Below, in pieces: positions 33,546 through 45,800 of a DNA stretch of 64,000 bases; within the stretch, counting starts at the first letter, position 1; each line of letters starts with the position of its first letter. The DNA is taken from the NCBI GenBank assembly GCA_037953625.1, contig CM075649.1:122137290-122201289 (forward strand), in the 5' to 3' direction. This DNA is from Crotalaria pallida. Its lineage: Eukaryota > Streptophyta > Magnoliopsida > Fabales > Fabaceae. The position numbers and the translations under genes were made by a program. Below the pieces are notes generated by a model. It had not been told where the DNA came from. It ran no database searches and saw only the letters and a list, made by a program, of their open reading frames with translations.

Positions 33546-34176
33546 CTTAATATAAATTTAAGAAAAATGGTAACAAGTGTCCTAACGGAACTTGTTAAGA
33601 AACCTATTGTAAATAAAAATTATTGTTGGAAAATGTGATTTTTTATGTTTCCGAAAGATTAATAAATGTAGACTTGAATTTTTTTTTCTATATGTAATAA
33701 CCTTAATAAGTGCTCTAAGGACACTTGTTAGCAAGACCCTTTTATTTCGAATTTCCAATGTCATTAATTATTTATTTTCCATAAATGTGTCATCTATTTA
33801 TTCAACACTTTTAAATTCCCAATAATAATTATAGGGATAATTTTATAAATGTATACTCTCATATCCTTTTGAGTATACATTTTTAATGAAGGGTTAGATT
33901 TGAAAAAGTATATAAAATTTTCACATTTCCAATGTCACTAACAAATTTAACTATATTCCTTGATGAAAAAGAAAAATATCAAAAGTGTCTTATAAATAGG
34001 ACCGGATAGACCATGTCAAAAAAAAAGGAATTACTTAATGAGTACTCCCTATGGTTTGAAATATAATAAACAACAAAAAAACATACTTCTTTATAAAAAA
34101 ATAAAGAAAAATACCAATAATAAGTATTCATAGAACACACTCTTTAATATACCAATTCAATAAATATACCCTAATT

Positions 34177-34201
34177 AAACCCTAAACCCTAAACCCTAAA
34201 A
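34177..34201. repeat. Short interstitial telomere-type repeat
   Basis: AAACCCTAAACCCTAAACCC followed by a partial unit gives over three copies of the plant telomere repeat. It lies inside the CACTA element, so it is not a chromosome end. Confidence 0.75.
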
Positions 34202-34524
34202 TGTTATTGAAAAATGTTATATATATTAAATAAATTGATAGGTTTTATGTGTATGTTACTTTTCCAAATTGCATATTGTTTTTTATTGATTGCTTAAAAA
34301 TGCCCTTATATAACACTCATTAGCAAGACCCAAAATTAAACTAAAATAAACAATAATAACGGTTTCTGATGGACATATTCAGAAGGCATATATAAAATAT
34401 TTTGAAAAATAATATTAGTTTTTTTTTTGTTTTTTGAAAATAATATTAATATAAGTTTTGTTTTAAAATAAATAATATTAATTACAATCTTTAGTTTTAA
34501 TTATTTTTTACTGCAAAAGAGAGT

Positions 34525-34960
34525 TTCCGACGGAATTTTCCGTCGGAAAATTCGTCAGAAAATATAAAATATTTTCCGTCGGAAAGTCCGTTGGAAACCT
34601 GATTTTCCCGACGGATTTGATCCGTCGGAAAAGGGGCAAATAATATCTGTCGGAAAATCCGTCGGAAAATCCGTCAGAAAAGAGTGAGAATACTTTCCGT
34701 CGGAAAATTCGTTGGAAAGTCCGTCGGAAAATCCGTTGGAAAATCCGTCGGAAAAGAATCAAAAATAATTTCCTTCAGAAAATCCGTTGGAAAATCCATC
34801 GGAAAATAATCAAAAATAATTTCCGTCGGAAAATCCGTCGGAAAACGCGAAAAATCACAAATCCGTCGGAAATGTGTTTTCCAACAGCAATTTCCGTCAA
34901 TAAACACAAAAAACACTGACGGCTTAATGTCCGTCGGAAAAAATCCGTCAGAAAACAGCT
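34525..34960 (+). repeat. Right subterminal array of CACTA element
   Basis: Over twenty copies of TTTCCGTCGGAAA/TCCGTCGGAAAA-like motifs fill the last 440 bases before the end repeat. Short frames here come from the array, not from a gene. Confidence 0.8.
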
Positions 34961-35129
34961 ATATTTCTTGTAGTGATATTGTTTGACTTATATATATGAT
35001 GTCATGTCATGCAATCATGGGTATGTTTATTGCAATTGTTTGAGAATACTTATTTTATTATGGTTCATGTTATGTGTTTATTTTAGTATTTATGTAGTTT
35101 TATTTTAATATTGTTTGAATTACCTAAAA

Positions 35130-35400
35130 TTAAAGGAAACATTTCAAAATGAAATACCACGGCCTGAAGATCGAGCATTTAGCAAATTAAATTTGTGCCT
35201 ATATATCAAGTTGGGGAAAACAACTACTAAAGTGAGTTGCTTTGATAAATAACAACTAATTTATATGCTAATCTCTATTAGATTGTTAAATGTCATACGT
35301 GACTTAATATGTCATCTGATATTAATTTATTAGCAAGATATTGTTATTCATTCACAGTAAGATGTTGGAATGAAGCTAAACACACATTTTAGTATGATAA
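35130..35400 (+). pseudogene. Copia RT/RNase H remnant, out of order
   Basis: Pieces resembling the part of Copia pol that lies after the catalytic motif (EHLAN, then LLARYCYSF and a CWNEAKH string) appear here, before the part with the catalytic motif at 35400-35720. The natural order is the reverse, so two broken copies or a rearrangement are involved. Confidence 0.45.
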
Positions 35401-35718
35401 ATTGAATAAAAGTCTTTATGGTTTGAAGTAAATTGAGATGTGGTATAATCATATAAGTGAATATTTAATCAATGAGGGATATAAAATGGTTTGATTTATC
35501 AATGTATTTTTATGAAAAGATGTGGCAAGAAATTTGTTATAATTGATGTTTACGTTGATGATTTGAATATTATTAGAAGTCCTGAAGAGCTTCCAAATGT
35601 TGTAAATTGCTTAAAGAAAGAGTTTGAAATGAAGGATTTGGAAAGAACAAAATTTTGTCTTGAATTACAAATGGAATATTTAATGAAATTCATCATGAAA
35701 CATATGTTGCGAAGGTAA
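35400..35718 (+). pseudogene. Copia reverse-transcriptase catalytic fragment
   Basis: A frame of 75 codons at 35491-35718 holds the catalytic YVDD motif (VYVDDLNII) and KKEFEMKDL, the hallmark of Ty1-copia reverse transcriptase. Upstream 35405-35490 has SLYGLK with a stop after it. The frame starts at ATG within the domain, not at a true start. It is a truncated remnant of an element of the lineage that gave 29200-29600. Confidence 0.75.
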
Positions 35719-35964
35719 TAGTGTAATATCTCAGAGACAATTATTCGCATGAGGGGGAGATATAAATACGCACTACACTCTTTTTCCCTTAGTCATGGTT
35801 TTTTCCCGATGGGTTTTCATGGCAAGGTTTTTAATGAGGCAGCATCCAATTGTGTAAGAAGAATTGTGTACTCTTTTTCCTTCACTAATTTTTCTTATAG
35901 GGTTTTTCTTATATATGAAGGTTTTTGAAGAGACATATTCTCTTAATAGTCATCCAAGGGGGAG

Positions 35965-36192
35965 TGTTATGAACAATTTGTATTTATCTAATAAGTGGAT
36001 GACTCTATCATAGTTTGAGTTTATCCCTACTTTATGTTTATATTTAGTTAAAACAAATTCATGATAGAGTTTCATCTTTTCCTATATAATAAGACTTATA
36101 TGTATTGTAAACTTTGCCCCAAAAAGTGAAAATAATTTCTCCCTACTTCTCTTTTCTCCCTCAATCTCTTGTGTCTTCATATTTTCATAACA
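35965..36192 (+). mobile_element. Copia 3' LTR (228 bp) with preceding polypurine tract
   Basis: A polypurine tract AAGGGGGAG (35956-35964) runs into TGTTATGA. The LTR ends TCATAACA at 36192, so the ends are 8-base perfect inverted repeats. It contains a TATATAATAAG-like box near 36084. The CACTA-type end CACTACAAGAA begins at 36191 and shares its first two bases with the LTR end, consistent with an insertion inside the LTR tip. Confidence 0.7.
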
Positions 36193-36584
36193 CTACAAGA
36201 ATTTTCCAAAGCTGGGAGAGAATTTTGTTAAGGAATTTTGCCATAGCAATTTTGTAACAAATCAGTAACGGATTAGATTCAAAATTTATTTCCATAATTA
36301 TTGTTCAATATTATAAAAACACTTATTATCATTAAAACGACTATAAAGAAACTATGTTTTAGCTAGGAAATATTGCTAGCAATTTCGTAGCTGATGAGAT
36401 TGCTAAAAATTATCAGTAACTAATAATTAAGATTTTTAATATTTTATTACATTTTCCTAATACTCTTTCCATTTCTATTTAATTGTTCTTTTTTGAGAAA
36501 TTTTTTGTTTATTTTTATTTGTTTTTTTTATGATTTCAAGAGTGTAATAAATGTTATTTTTCACGTTTATCCTTATTTAATAGG

Positions 36585-37071
36585 CAAAACTACTAGCTTG
36601 GTCCTATAAGTTATTTTTTTGTTGCTATTTCGTTCCTTAACTTTTTTCGTTTCAAATAAATCCGGAAGTTTGTAACTTGTTTCAAATAAATCTTGCCATC
36701 CAATTTTGTCTTAACACCGTTAATGGGAGTCTCCTATGTGACAATCATTGGTCTTACGTGGCTAAAACTCAACGTTACACCCCAAAATGATGTCATATGA
36801 GACCAAAAGAGAAAACCAAAACAGTTAGGGATAGCCCAATAAGCTTCTATTTTGGCCTCATACGACATCGTTTTGGGGTGTAACATTGAGTTTTAGCATT
36901 GTAAGACCATTGGTTGCCACGTAGGAGGCTCCCATTAACGGTGTTAAGACAGAATTGGACGAAAGGATTTATTTGAAACAAGTTACAAACTTCCGGATTT
37001 ATTTGAAACGAAAAAAAGTTAAGGGACAAAATCGCAACCAAAAAATAACTCACAGGATCAATCTAGTAGTT
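36585..37071. mobile_element. Mutator-like MITE with 9-bp duplication (487 bp)
   Basis: Long terminal inverted repeats cover nearly the whole unit; the ends read CAAAACTACTAG and CTAGTAGTTT. Perfect 9-base duplications TTTAATAGG flank it (36576-36584 and 37072-37080). A 9-bp duplication with long inverted repeats fits Mutator-like elements. No coding; the 68-codon frame on the minus strand is part of an arm. Confidence 0.75.
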
Positions 37072-37080
37072 TTTAATAGG

Positions 37081-37668
37081 GTAATGATTTTTGTATACAG
37101 TGAAAAAAAAGATAATAATTAAAAAGAGAGAAAGGATATAATAAAAAAAAACATAATCAATATATTACAAATCTAATTAATGATGATTGTATTTCTTAAA
37201 ACGTCATTTTTTTTCAAATAGAACGGATAAATAAGAAGGAGGTGATAATATTTCAGTTTGTCAACCTAATATTTCACACAGGAACACTCGCCTTCCCTCA
37301 TTCCTACGTCCTTCCTTCCTTTTGTCACCACCGAACCTTCTACCAACACCAACACTCACTTTCCCTCGTCTATCACTCACTAATCACCACCATCATCACT
37401 CACTCTCAAATCGCCATCACCATCCCTCGCTCTCCATGAAATCCTAAATTCGAAAACCATTGCTCACTCTCGATCTTTGTTTCACGCTCTCAGCTGCATT
37501 CTCCCTTTCTCTAAGCTACATTCTCCCTTTCTCTAAGCTCACACCATTCCAATTTGTTGCCATTTCACCATGTCTCACCGCCGTTCACTCTCTCGGTTTC
37601 ACTCTCAATCTTTGACTCACCTCCGTTCACCGTTCGTTGTTCTGGTGATATTTTCTTGTTGACACCAG
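37081..37668 (+). other. Leader-like sequence before the MOS14 piece
   Basis: From about 37250 it is C/T-rich with two copies of CATTCTCCCTTTCTCTAAGC, like a plant 5' leader. It ends in a T-rich tract and CACCAG, the acceptor of the first recognisable MOS14 exon. The true first exons of MOS14 are absent, so this leader has another origin. Confidence 0.4.
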
Positions 37669-40521
37669 GTTATTGAGGCTTTTGCTTCGTGGCTTCGCCT
37701 AAAGCATGGGTATGATTTGTCTCTTTGTTTAGGGTTGTACCTAAATATGGTTTATAAAATGGTGTATTACTGATAATGGTAATGGTAATATATTATTCTT
37801 CCGCAAGGTTATTTTTTAAGAATGGTTTGTGTTAAAAATGATGCAAACTTTCTAGACTCATCTACAAAAGTCTTGAAAACAAAGTTATTCAATAATATTC
37901 TTAAATCTTCTATGGCTTGTAACTAGCTAGAACACTCTAGAAAAATTACTAAACTAATTCTAAAGCTGATGAATGAACAATCTAAAGATAGAATTATCTA
38001 GATAAGTAGTTCCCTAGCAAGTTGCTTATAATCAAGACTATAAATAGGCATCGAAACTTCCTCTGTATACATAAGAAATTGAAAAGCAAACTACTAACTT
38101 ACAAAAAGTAATACAAAACTTTCTTGTACCAAGTGCCTATTGTTTCTAACCTTTTTTTTTTTCTTGTCCACGTTAATCACTCAAATCTATCTTAAGCAAC
38201 TTTGGTCACTAATAAAAACTATCAGTTTGAGTGTTAAAAACTCGTTTAAATCAGTTAACAGTAGGAAGCTTTTATTAATGTCAAGGATTTCAAGCTTTGT
38301 GGTTTTTATTTTTTGTTAAACATGAAATGCTCCGCCTTAGCAAATACTACTTCATGGAAGATTTTTTTCTTCAAAACTTTTTATTTACAAACGTTCATTG
38401 GTGGTTTAATATAAAAGAACGTTGAAATGAGTTAATAATTCATTTCCATGTTCTATATTAGTAGACCGATCATTAAGTGACAGTGATAGAAAGCATAGGG
38501 GCATATCTAGAAATGTTGGTAATCGATTTCAGTGTGGCATATATGAATATGAGAGGAATTATGTTCTATTGGCTTGAAATGAATTTTATTTTTTTGTTTT
38601 ACAGGATTTCCGGATCCGTTCTTAGTTCTCATCCTTTGGTTCTCATAGCATTGTCAAGCTTGAATTCTGAGTTCGTTTCAGAGCCATCTGTAAACGGTAT
38701 GACAACTAGATAATATTTATATCTTTTACATTAACTATTTGTATGGTTTTTTTTTGTTGACCAAAGAAATTTAGTTATGAAGTTTATACTCTAGTTGTTC
38801 ATTTCAAATTGGCTTGATTTTTTAATCCATACACAACTATAAGTAGTTGGTACCTCACTCTAGTCGTCAGTATAAGTAACATGACCATTGTTTTATTACC
38901 ACCTTTTTAATCGCCTGGTATTCAGTTATGGGGTCGCTTCCCCTATCTTTAATTTGATGAGACAAATTTCCCGTCTTTGCAGTTCTATGTTAATAGACTA
39001 CACAGCAGGAAGCATTGATGGTATTTATGCATACATGTCGTTAATTCAGAAGTAATTGTACCTCAAGTTATGAAGCTCAAAGCACAACTTAGTGATTCCA
39101 CCAAGGTAAATATTTTCTTGAGCTCTCAATCTTGCTTTGGATCATAAAGGATTGTCTACTTGTTCGAAACAGTATCCCAAAGTGATCATTATACTTTTCT
39201 AGTTTTCTCTATAGTAGTGCTGATTTAGTTCAATATGTTGCCATTTAGTTTATGGTTATAGTCAATATGTAAAATTTATAATGTCCATATTTTGTTTGTG
39301 ATAGTGCTGATTTGGTTCATTCAGTCTAGCAGCTATAGGTTATGGGGTTTGGGCGTGCTGTGCATATCGATATTCGGGGAATGCACACATTTTTTGAATA
39401 TTTCTCCTGTGCATTTAGTGTAAAGCCAAGATAAACTGCTTTATGTTCTTCTAGTCTCTTGTATATGACTCATCTTTCTAACAAAATATCATTCAGAGAT
39501 TCAGAATTTAAGTGGAAATATCATGGGTTTACTCTATAATCTTTCTCAGATATGTATTATACAAGCATGTGCTTGCGTACTTGTATTCTGGTGTCATTAA
39601 AGTTCACATGTGTGAGTAGGAATGTTCTGATTTATCTTGGATGTTTTTTTCCTAGGATAAGGCTATAGGCATTCACAACAGGGAGTGTAGGTAGACAGAC
39701 AATTTGGAACCCAGCAGCAATACCCTTTGTTCTACTTAGGTTGCTGCCTGTTAGGGTTTCTGGGTAGCATCAAATTAAGCATTGAGTTATTTTATTTTGT
39801 TTGCCTTGGATTATGTGTTGGATTATAAGTAAGCATGCTTGTGATGCTAAATCTCTCACACGTTATATTTTGTTGTAGTGTATGTACATTACTGGTGTTA
39901 GTGTGACATATGGTATATAATTTGTTGAGGTGTCTCATTCCCCAAAAAGTTGATGAATAGTCTGCGTATTTTTCTGAAAGGTATCATCATTAGCCTTTTT
40001 TTTAATCTGAATCTTTGTTTGATAAATTGTTCTAAAATAAAGATGTCTCATCCATTATATTTGTTTCAAGCATTCTTAAGTTTAAAACAATTGCAAGCTA
40101 TACTTTGTCATTCATAGGTCTACTAACTACATGATCCTTTAATCTCCCTTTAGGACGAGGAAGATGTGAAGGCAATTGCTAGGTTGTTTGCAGACATGGG
40201 TGATTCATATGTGAAACTAATTGCAACAGGTATGTGTAAAAGAATGTAATCCCAATCTATTTCTCTCTGAGAACCATTGGTGCTTTCTCTTGCAAAACAT
40301 GAATCCCTTAGAAGCATTGGTAAGTTGTTCACGGTTCTTGTTCTTTTTGAATTCAGTGGATCTGAATTGTGATAAATTGATTTTCCAGGTTCCGATGAAT
40401 CAATGCTTATAGTGCATGCTTTGTTGGAAGTTTCTTCACATCCAGAATATGATATTGCTTCAATGACATTTAACTTTTGGCATAGTCTTCAGTTGAACTT
40501 GACCAAAAAGTAATTTTTTTC

Positions 40522-40812
40522 AGAGTGAAGTACCACTTTAGTTCCTCATGTTTTTTGGATGAGACACTTTAGTCTCTCAAAATGTGGAAATTCACTTTTA
40601 ATCCCTGTAGACTTTTTTTAAGGGACACTTAAGTCCCTCAAGATTTTTTTATGGGACACTTAAGTTCGCAGTTGAGGTTGTTGGCGGAGTGGACGGAGGG
40701 ACTTAAGTGTCTCATAAAAAAATTCTTCAGGGACTAAAAGTGAATTTCCACATTTTGAGGAACTAAAGTGTCCCATTTGAAAAACATGAAGGATCAAAGT
40801 GGTACTTTACTT
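40522..40812. mobile_element. Palindromic MITE in MOS14 intron (~290 bp)
   Basis: Two arms are near-perfect inverted repeats with ends AGTGAAGTACCACTTT and AAAGTGGTACTTTACT; words like TTAGTTCCTCATG and GGACTAAAAGTGAA repeat in both arms. It lies between the exons at 40389 and 40894. The flanks are T-rich, so the target duplication cannot be set. Confidence 0.7.
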
Positions 40813-41625
40813 TTTTATTAATCTTGAAAGTTTAGAGTTTAGTAGTATTGCTTTGACCCATTGGTAAATAGGATCATTACATAATTTTACAAGGAGTCCT
40901 ATATTTCATATCTAATGAATCTTCCATTGATGTTGAGAATATCGGAGGCTACTGATTTTCCGTCCTGCGCATGAGTCACTTGTATCACGGGTGAGTCTTC
41001 CACGATGTAAACTTGGAATATAAAAAATTGTCTTCAATTTTAAATACCCTCTGTATTTTTTCAAGTCCTCAAGTGTGCTACATTGAAATTGATTATGTAA
41101 TTATCAATATCCAATTAAAAAGTGCACTACGTTTCTTTTAGTAATCGTAAAGTTATACTCAACATTGTTGTAGAGCATCATGGACATGATATTATACCTG
41201 AATTTGTAACACCCCGATTTGGCAACTTGAAACCACAACTGTAAAAATCCAATATAGTGAAAATTTGGGCCATTTTTTTTTTAAACATGTACGATAAAGA
41301 CATGAGAACACTTAGATTTTCAAAACATAGTTACAATTAAAAACTCATGTTCTCCCGTTTCATAAAATCTTTCAAGTTCCAAACCGAGATGTCACAAGAC
41401 GTCGCACCTTGAAACTCGTTCACAAAAACATAGTTCAATTACAACAGCCCATTTAAATGTTTCAAAACATTAATGTTAAATAAAACTTTAGCCAGGGTAC
41501 AATATGATAAAGCTATGGTAGCCAAGAACTTGCAATGGGATACAATGCTCCGAGGGGATTACCTATCCTCTAGTCATACACACTAAGACTTGCAACCTAA
41601 CTCGGAGCCTAGGCAGATCAAGCTC

Positions 41626-41844
41626 TCAATCATCTTTGTCCGCCGTCTCAGGAGTCTCTTCCATAGCGTCGTCTTGCGTTTGCTCCTCCTCTTTCTCACG
41701 AGCCAAAAGTCTCTCCATGATTTCTTTCCTTCGTCGCTTCATCTCTATGTAGACTATGACACGGGCAGTCATAGTTATGTTGTTCCCTTTCAATGAAGAT
41801 GCTCCTATCTCCCGAATGAGCTGGAATCTCGCTATATTTTCCAT
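41626..41844 (-). CDS. LTR-encoded small ORF (72 aa), outer copy B
   Basis: Opens with ATG at 41844 directly after a candidate acceptor (CATTAG then ATGG) and ends at 41626, about 420 bases from the LTR 3' end. It starts MENIARFQLIREIGA and aligns with the inner copy (MANMVRYQQLQEIGA), sharing R[FY]x4EIGA, a GN-I word and the RRR/E region. An acidic tail follows (EEEQTQDD). No known domain. The same start in two inverted copies, with the reading frame kept although the DNA has diverged, supports a coding history. Expression unknown. Confidence 0.5.
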   Translation of the reverse strand: MENIARFQLIREIGASSLKGNNITMTARVIVYIEMKRRRKEIMERLLAREKEEEQTQDDAMEETPETADKDD

Positions 41845-42840
41845 CTAATGATCATACAAAATTTTCCAATGCAAAGCAGAAGTACAGGAGAGAGTGAGCT
41901 ATCCAAAACAGCTATGTCGACTATGTGGAATTACAATAGGCAAATATTAAGACAAGACAATAAATATCAAACAAACCAAAACAACAACATGATCATTATG
42001 AACATCATATAAACATAAATATTATACTCAATTTCTTATAATAACCTTCTCCACATCCTTCTCATAAAACTTACGCCATTCCTTTCAATTCTATTATCAT
42101 TCCTCACTCAAGCTTATCAATTATTCAAGAATCATTTCTTATACTTGTCTTATAAATCTTGCTCAATACTTGCTAACTTTAATGTACTTTTCTTTTGAAT
42201 ATTTATATCTCTTAAGTTTTATCGTTCTGGTTCGCTCAATGATGTGGGGAATTCATCACTGAGGAAGACACACACGTCTACATCTCCTCGGTCATCCACC
42301 CATCCTAGTCGGAAGCAAACAGGAGTACAGGACCTTTGCCACGCGGGCACGACAGCTGTCTCAACAATTGGCTCCAAGCCAGGAGAACTGTAGAAATCTC
42401 GGGTACAGCCTCAAATCATTTCAATTCATATCATATCATATCATTTCATATCAAATAATCAAGGCTCACTGTAGAAAACTCGGGTACAGTGGCAATCACA
42501 AATGCCCTGTTCCAGTCCCTCTCACTGTTCAAGATTTGCAATCTAGGGGGCGACAGTATTTTCTAGTGGGCCTACAGAACTTACCACGGCATTGGACCCA
42601 GTCCCTACCACGTCTCGTATACCACATGTGGAGTTTGTTCTGCCTAGAAAGTACTCTAGACTTCTTGACGTTTCACCGTCATTGTCCTCCCCTAATGCAA
42701 TCTCCACCTGAGTATCCCCAGATGCTCATGGTTCCTTCCTCTCCATTACTTCGATACGACACTCATAACTCATCGCGTTCGTTAATGTCTTTTAAAGTCT
42801 TTTAAAGATTTAGAGTTTTAATTAACGGCTTAGTCCTAAT

Positions 42841-42882
42841 GGTCGGCTCATCCTTGGTGCAACCCTTCAACGAGTCCCGACC
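42841..42882 (-). other. Conserved hairpin element, outer copy B
   Basis: GGTCGG at 42841-42846 pairs with CCGACC at 42877-42882, the same element as at 2821, 21633 and 47948. Confidence 0.5.
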
Positions 42883-45800
42883 GCTAATCGTTAATCTGTT
42901 CCCCAAAGAATCTCAACAGCATCGCGCATCATGTCTCTTTCTCATGCATCTCATCAGCATCTTTCACATCAATCATTGCTTAGCAGCATCATCAGCATCT
43001 TTCTCATCATCATCGCTCAGCAGCATCATCAACGTCTTTCTCCTCAGTTGTTGCTCAGCAGCACCATTAGCGTCACTCTCCTCAGTTGTTACTCAGTTGC
43101 ACCATCATCGTCTTTCTCCTCATCTTCTCCACGCTTCCGCTCGCCTCATCGGGTATTTCTCCTCACAATCTTGACACTCATCATTTCATTTCAATTCTTT
43201 CTCTACTTCAGCTATTAATTCTCTTCCTTTCACTTTTTATCTCTTTTACAGTTTCATTCACATCGCGACTTATCTCTTTTTCAGTCATTTCTCATAACTC
43301 TTATCCATACTTCTTTTCTCTTTTAGTCTTAATTCATTACTTTCACAATCTCATTATTATCATTTCACATACTAAGAAAATCGGTATCTCATGCATAATA
43401 TTAAAAACAGAGCATCATACCTCTTCAGCAAACATATCAACTATTGACAACAATCAATCTCAGCGATTCGTATGGATAGCCCAACAAACAGCAAACAAAC
43501 AAACAATTAATATCCCACTACATCGCCTAATGAGATTGGGGTCCAATCTTTGAGATGATTGGACGCCTTAATATGTTACCTAAATACCACGACGTCTTAA
43601 GGGAAGCCCCTCTCTCACCTCGATGACGAAACTTCCGAAAGCTTTCCAAGATTTCCCAGTTGCTAGCCTCGCCTCGTTTCCTTCTCGTCCGTCACCCGAA
43701 CTAGAACATTTTTCCCGTGCGTTAGAAACGATTTACGTAAATTCTTAATTTCTTTTTGAAAACACGTTGAAATAATTCCTTTCTTGAAAACACATTGCCA
43801 ATATCCAAAAGATTTCAAATCCAAATCAAATCTCTAATAAAAAGGTTTTCAAGAAATCTCTGAAACAATTCTAAAATAGTCTCTTTATTAAAACCAAATC
43901 CATTTCTCTTAGTTTAAAACACTCCGGTTATAAAAATCATTATCCTTAAGCTTTTAAACAGAATTCAGAAATTCAAGAAAATAAAATGTCAAGACCAAAT
44001 CACAATATTATAAGATACTGATTAAAGAATATCATAGAAAAATTTCTAATCACTTTAAGTTGTTTAAATTACACTTTTTCAAATAAAACATTTTTCGAAT
44101 CCTTTGAAATCCAAACAGAAATTTTTCACCAATAATGTAACACCCCGCATTTTCTCGTGCAGGCATAAACGAATTCGCTAAAACTAAAACGTTGAAATTT
44201 TGTTTTCTAAAAGGGTTTCCCCAAAGAAGATGATTTCTCTATAAAATAAATTTGCATTTTTGGATATTTATGGACTTTGAAAATGTGATTTTTATAATCT
44301 TTGGGGTTGATTTGTAAAATTTATTCTGAAAACTAGGAAGGACGGAAATTTTTAGAAATAATAATTTTTGGAAGCTAACAATTTTAAATAGATTTGTCTT
44401 TTGGAAATTTTTCATTTTTCATGGAAGTTTGATTTTTTTTTAGACTTTAAATTGTATGTGTAGATGAGTATTTTACCTAAAGAGGCCTAAGTTCTCTTTA
44501 TAATGAAATGTGTTTTGTAGGAAATTAAATATGCTCACTATGCTATATGTTTAATTTCATATGGGGATGTGGCTTGACAAATAAATATGTGTGTATATAT
44601 GTGTATGTGCTACGGTATTGGTGTGTACGAAAATACTTGCATGTTTATGTGAATTGGTGATCATAGGAAAAATAGAGACTACATGTATGTGCATATGGTG
44701 CTACGGTTTTATATGTGAGAATGCATGCTTATAATTCTTGAATTGATGATGCCTTAAAATGATATCTTAAAATAGAAAATAAAAATGAAAAATTGCATGA
44801 AGTGTGTGCATGTGTGAGGAGTGTTACGGTGATGATGTGTGTGTACAAAGGTTAGGAGTGTTGAATTAAGGAGTAAGGGAAAGTCTTAGGGAGGCTTAGG
44901 TGTCCAACAAATGGAATAGATGAGTGGAAGAGGAGGGTGTTGAAATGACCTTGCATCATGAGCCTAGCCCTAGTCTAATCACCTTGCTTCCTTTGATTCA
45001 AACTCTCCCATGCAAACTTTCATAAACCCAAAATTGCCCTCCCATTTAGTGTGTTACCCGAAACCCATTCCAAGGGCAAAAGGGGCCACTTCGTGCCCTT
45101 AAATTAACCAAGCTTTGCTTCATTCCCTTTACTTTCTTCAATTCGTTCCACAAACAAACTAAAAACACATTCTAAGGGATCAACACACCCTTAGAAGGAA
45201 TAGAAGAGAGAGGGAGATAGAGAGTGTCCGAGGAACATCAAGAAGGAGAAAGAAGATTTGGACCTAGACTTTGAGTTCCTTCGAAGATCAAGTACCCTTG
45301 GAGTAGAAAACCCACTTCTCTTGGTAGGTCATTCGAGGATTAAAGAAGATGATCATGATGTTTAGGATTTTCTTTTGGTCTTGTAATTTTTCCTTCTTTT
45401 CTTTCCATTGCATGTTTATTTTCATAACTTGAGAGATGAGTGCAAGCATGATCTAGACTTCATCATGAACTTTTACATTGGTTTGTAAATATGTGAACAT
45501 TGAGGACTCTTAAAGCTTCGGTTATGGCTTCATTAGGTAGTTCATCATGATTTTCTAAACCAACCTCTAAAGGGATCTAACTCACTACTCGAGATTTTTA
45601 TAAAAACTAAAATGAAACCCTTGCATGTTGACTCTTTCTTCCAAAAACCGTGACCTATGAGGCTTTTATGGAAAGGACTTGGTGAATGATTTATGATCTA
45701 GGTTGATTGGTAACAAAGTGAGGGAGTTATGCCTTGCATGTTGATCTTTTATGCTCAAACCGTGATCTATATGTACATATGTGAATGTTTGATTAACAAC

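Larger units (their letters stand above)
29926..34975 (+). mobile_element. CACTA (En/Spm) DNA transposon, 5.05 kb, non-autonomous
   Basis: Both ends share the 14-base inverted repeat CACTACAAGAAATA. Next to each end lies a dense array of CCGTCGGAAA-like motifs (29946-30295 and 34525-34960), which transposase is known to bind in CACTA elements. The flanking triplets are TAT and ATA, so the usual 3-bp duplication is not exact. No transposase gene is recognised. A small acidic coding-like piece on the minus strand (about 30560-30800) and exon-like sequence at 32900-33240 may be remnants of its genes or captured host sequence. The interior 30800-32880 has no gene I can name. Confidence 0.8.

Noticed and set aside
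36191..36201. CACTACAAGAA at the end of the Copia LTR as chance
   Set aside because: Not fully excluded, but following subterminal motifs and similar ones near 59147 favour a true CACTA end; kept with modest confidence.
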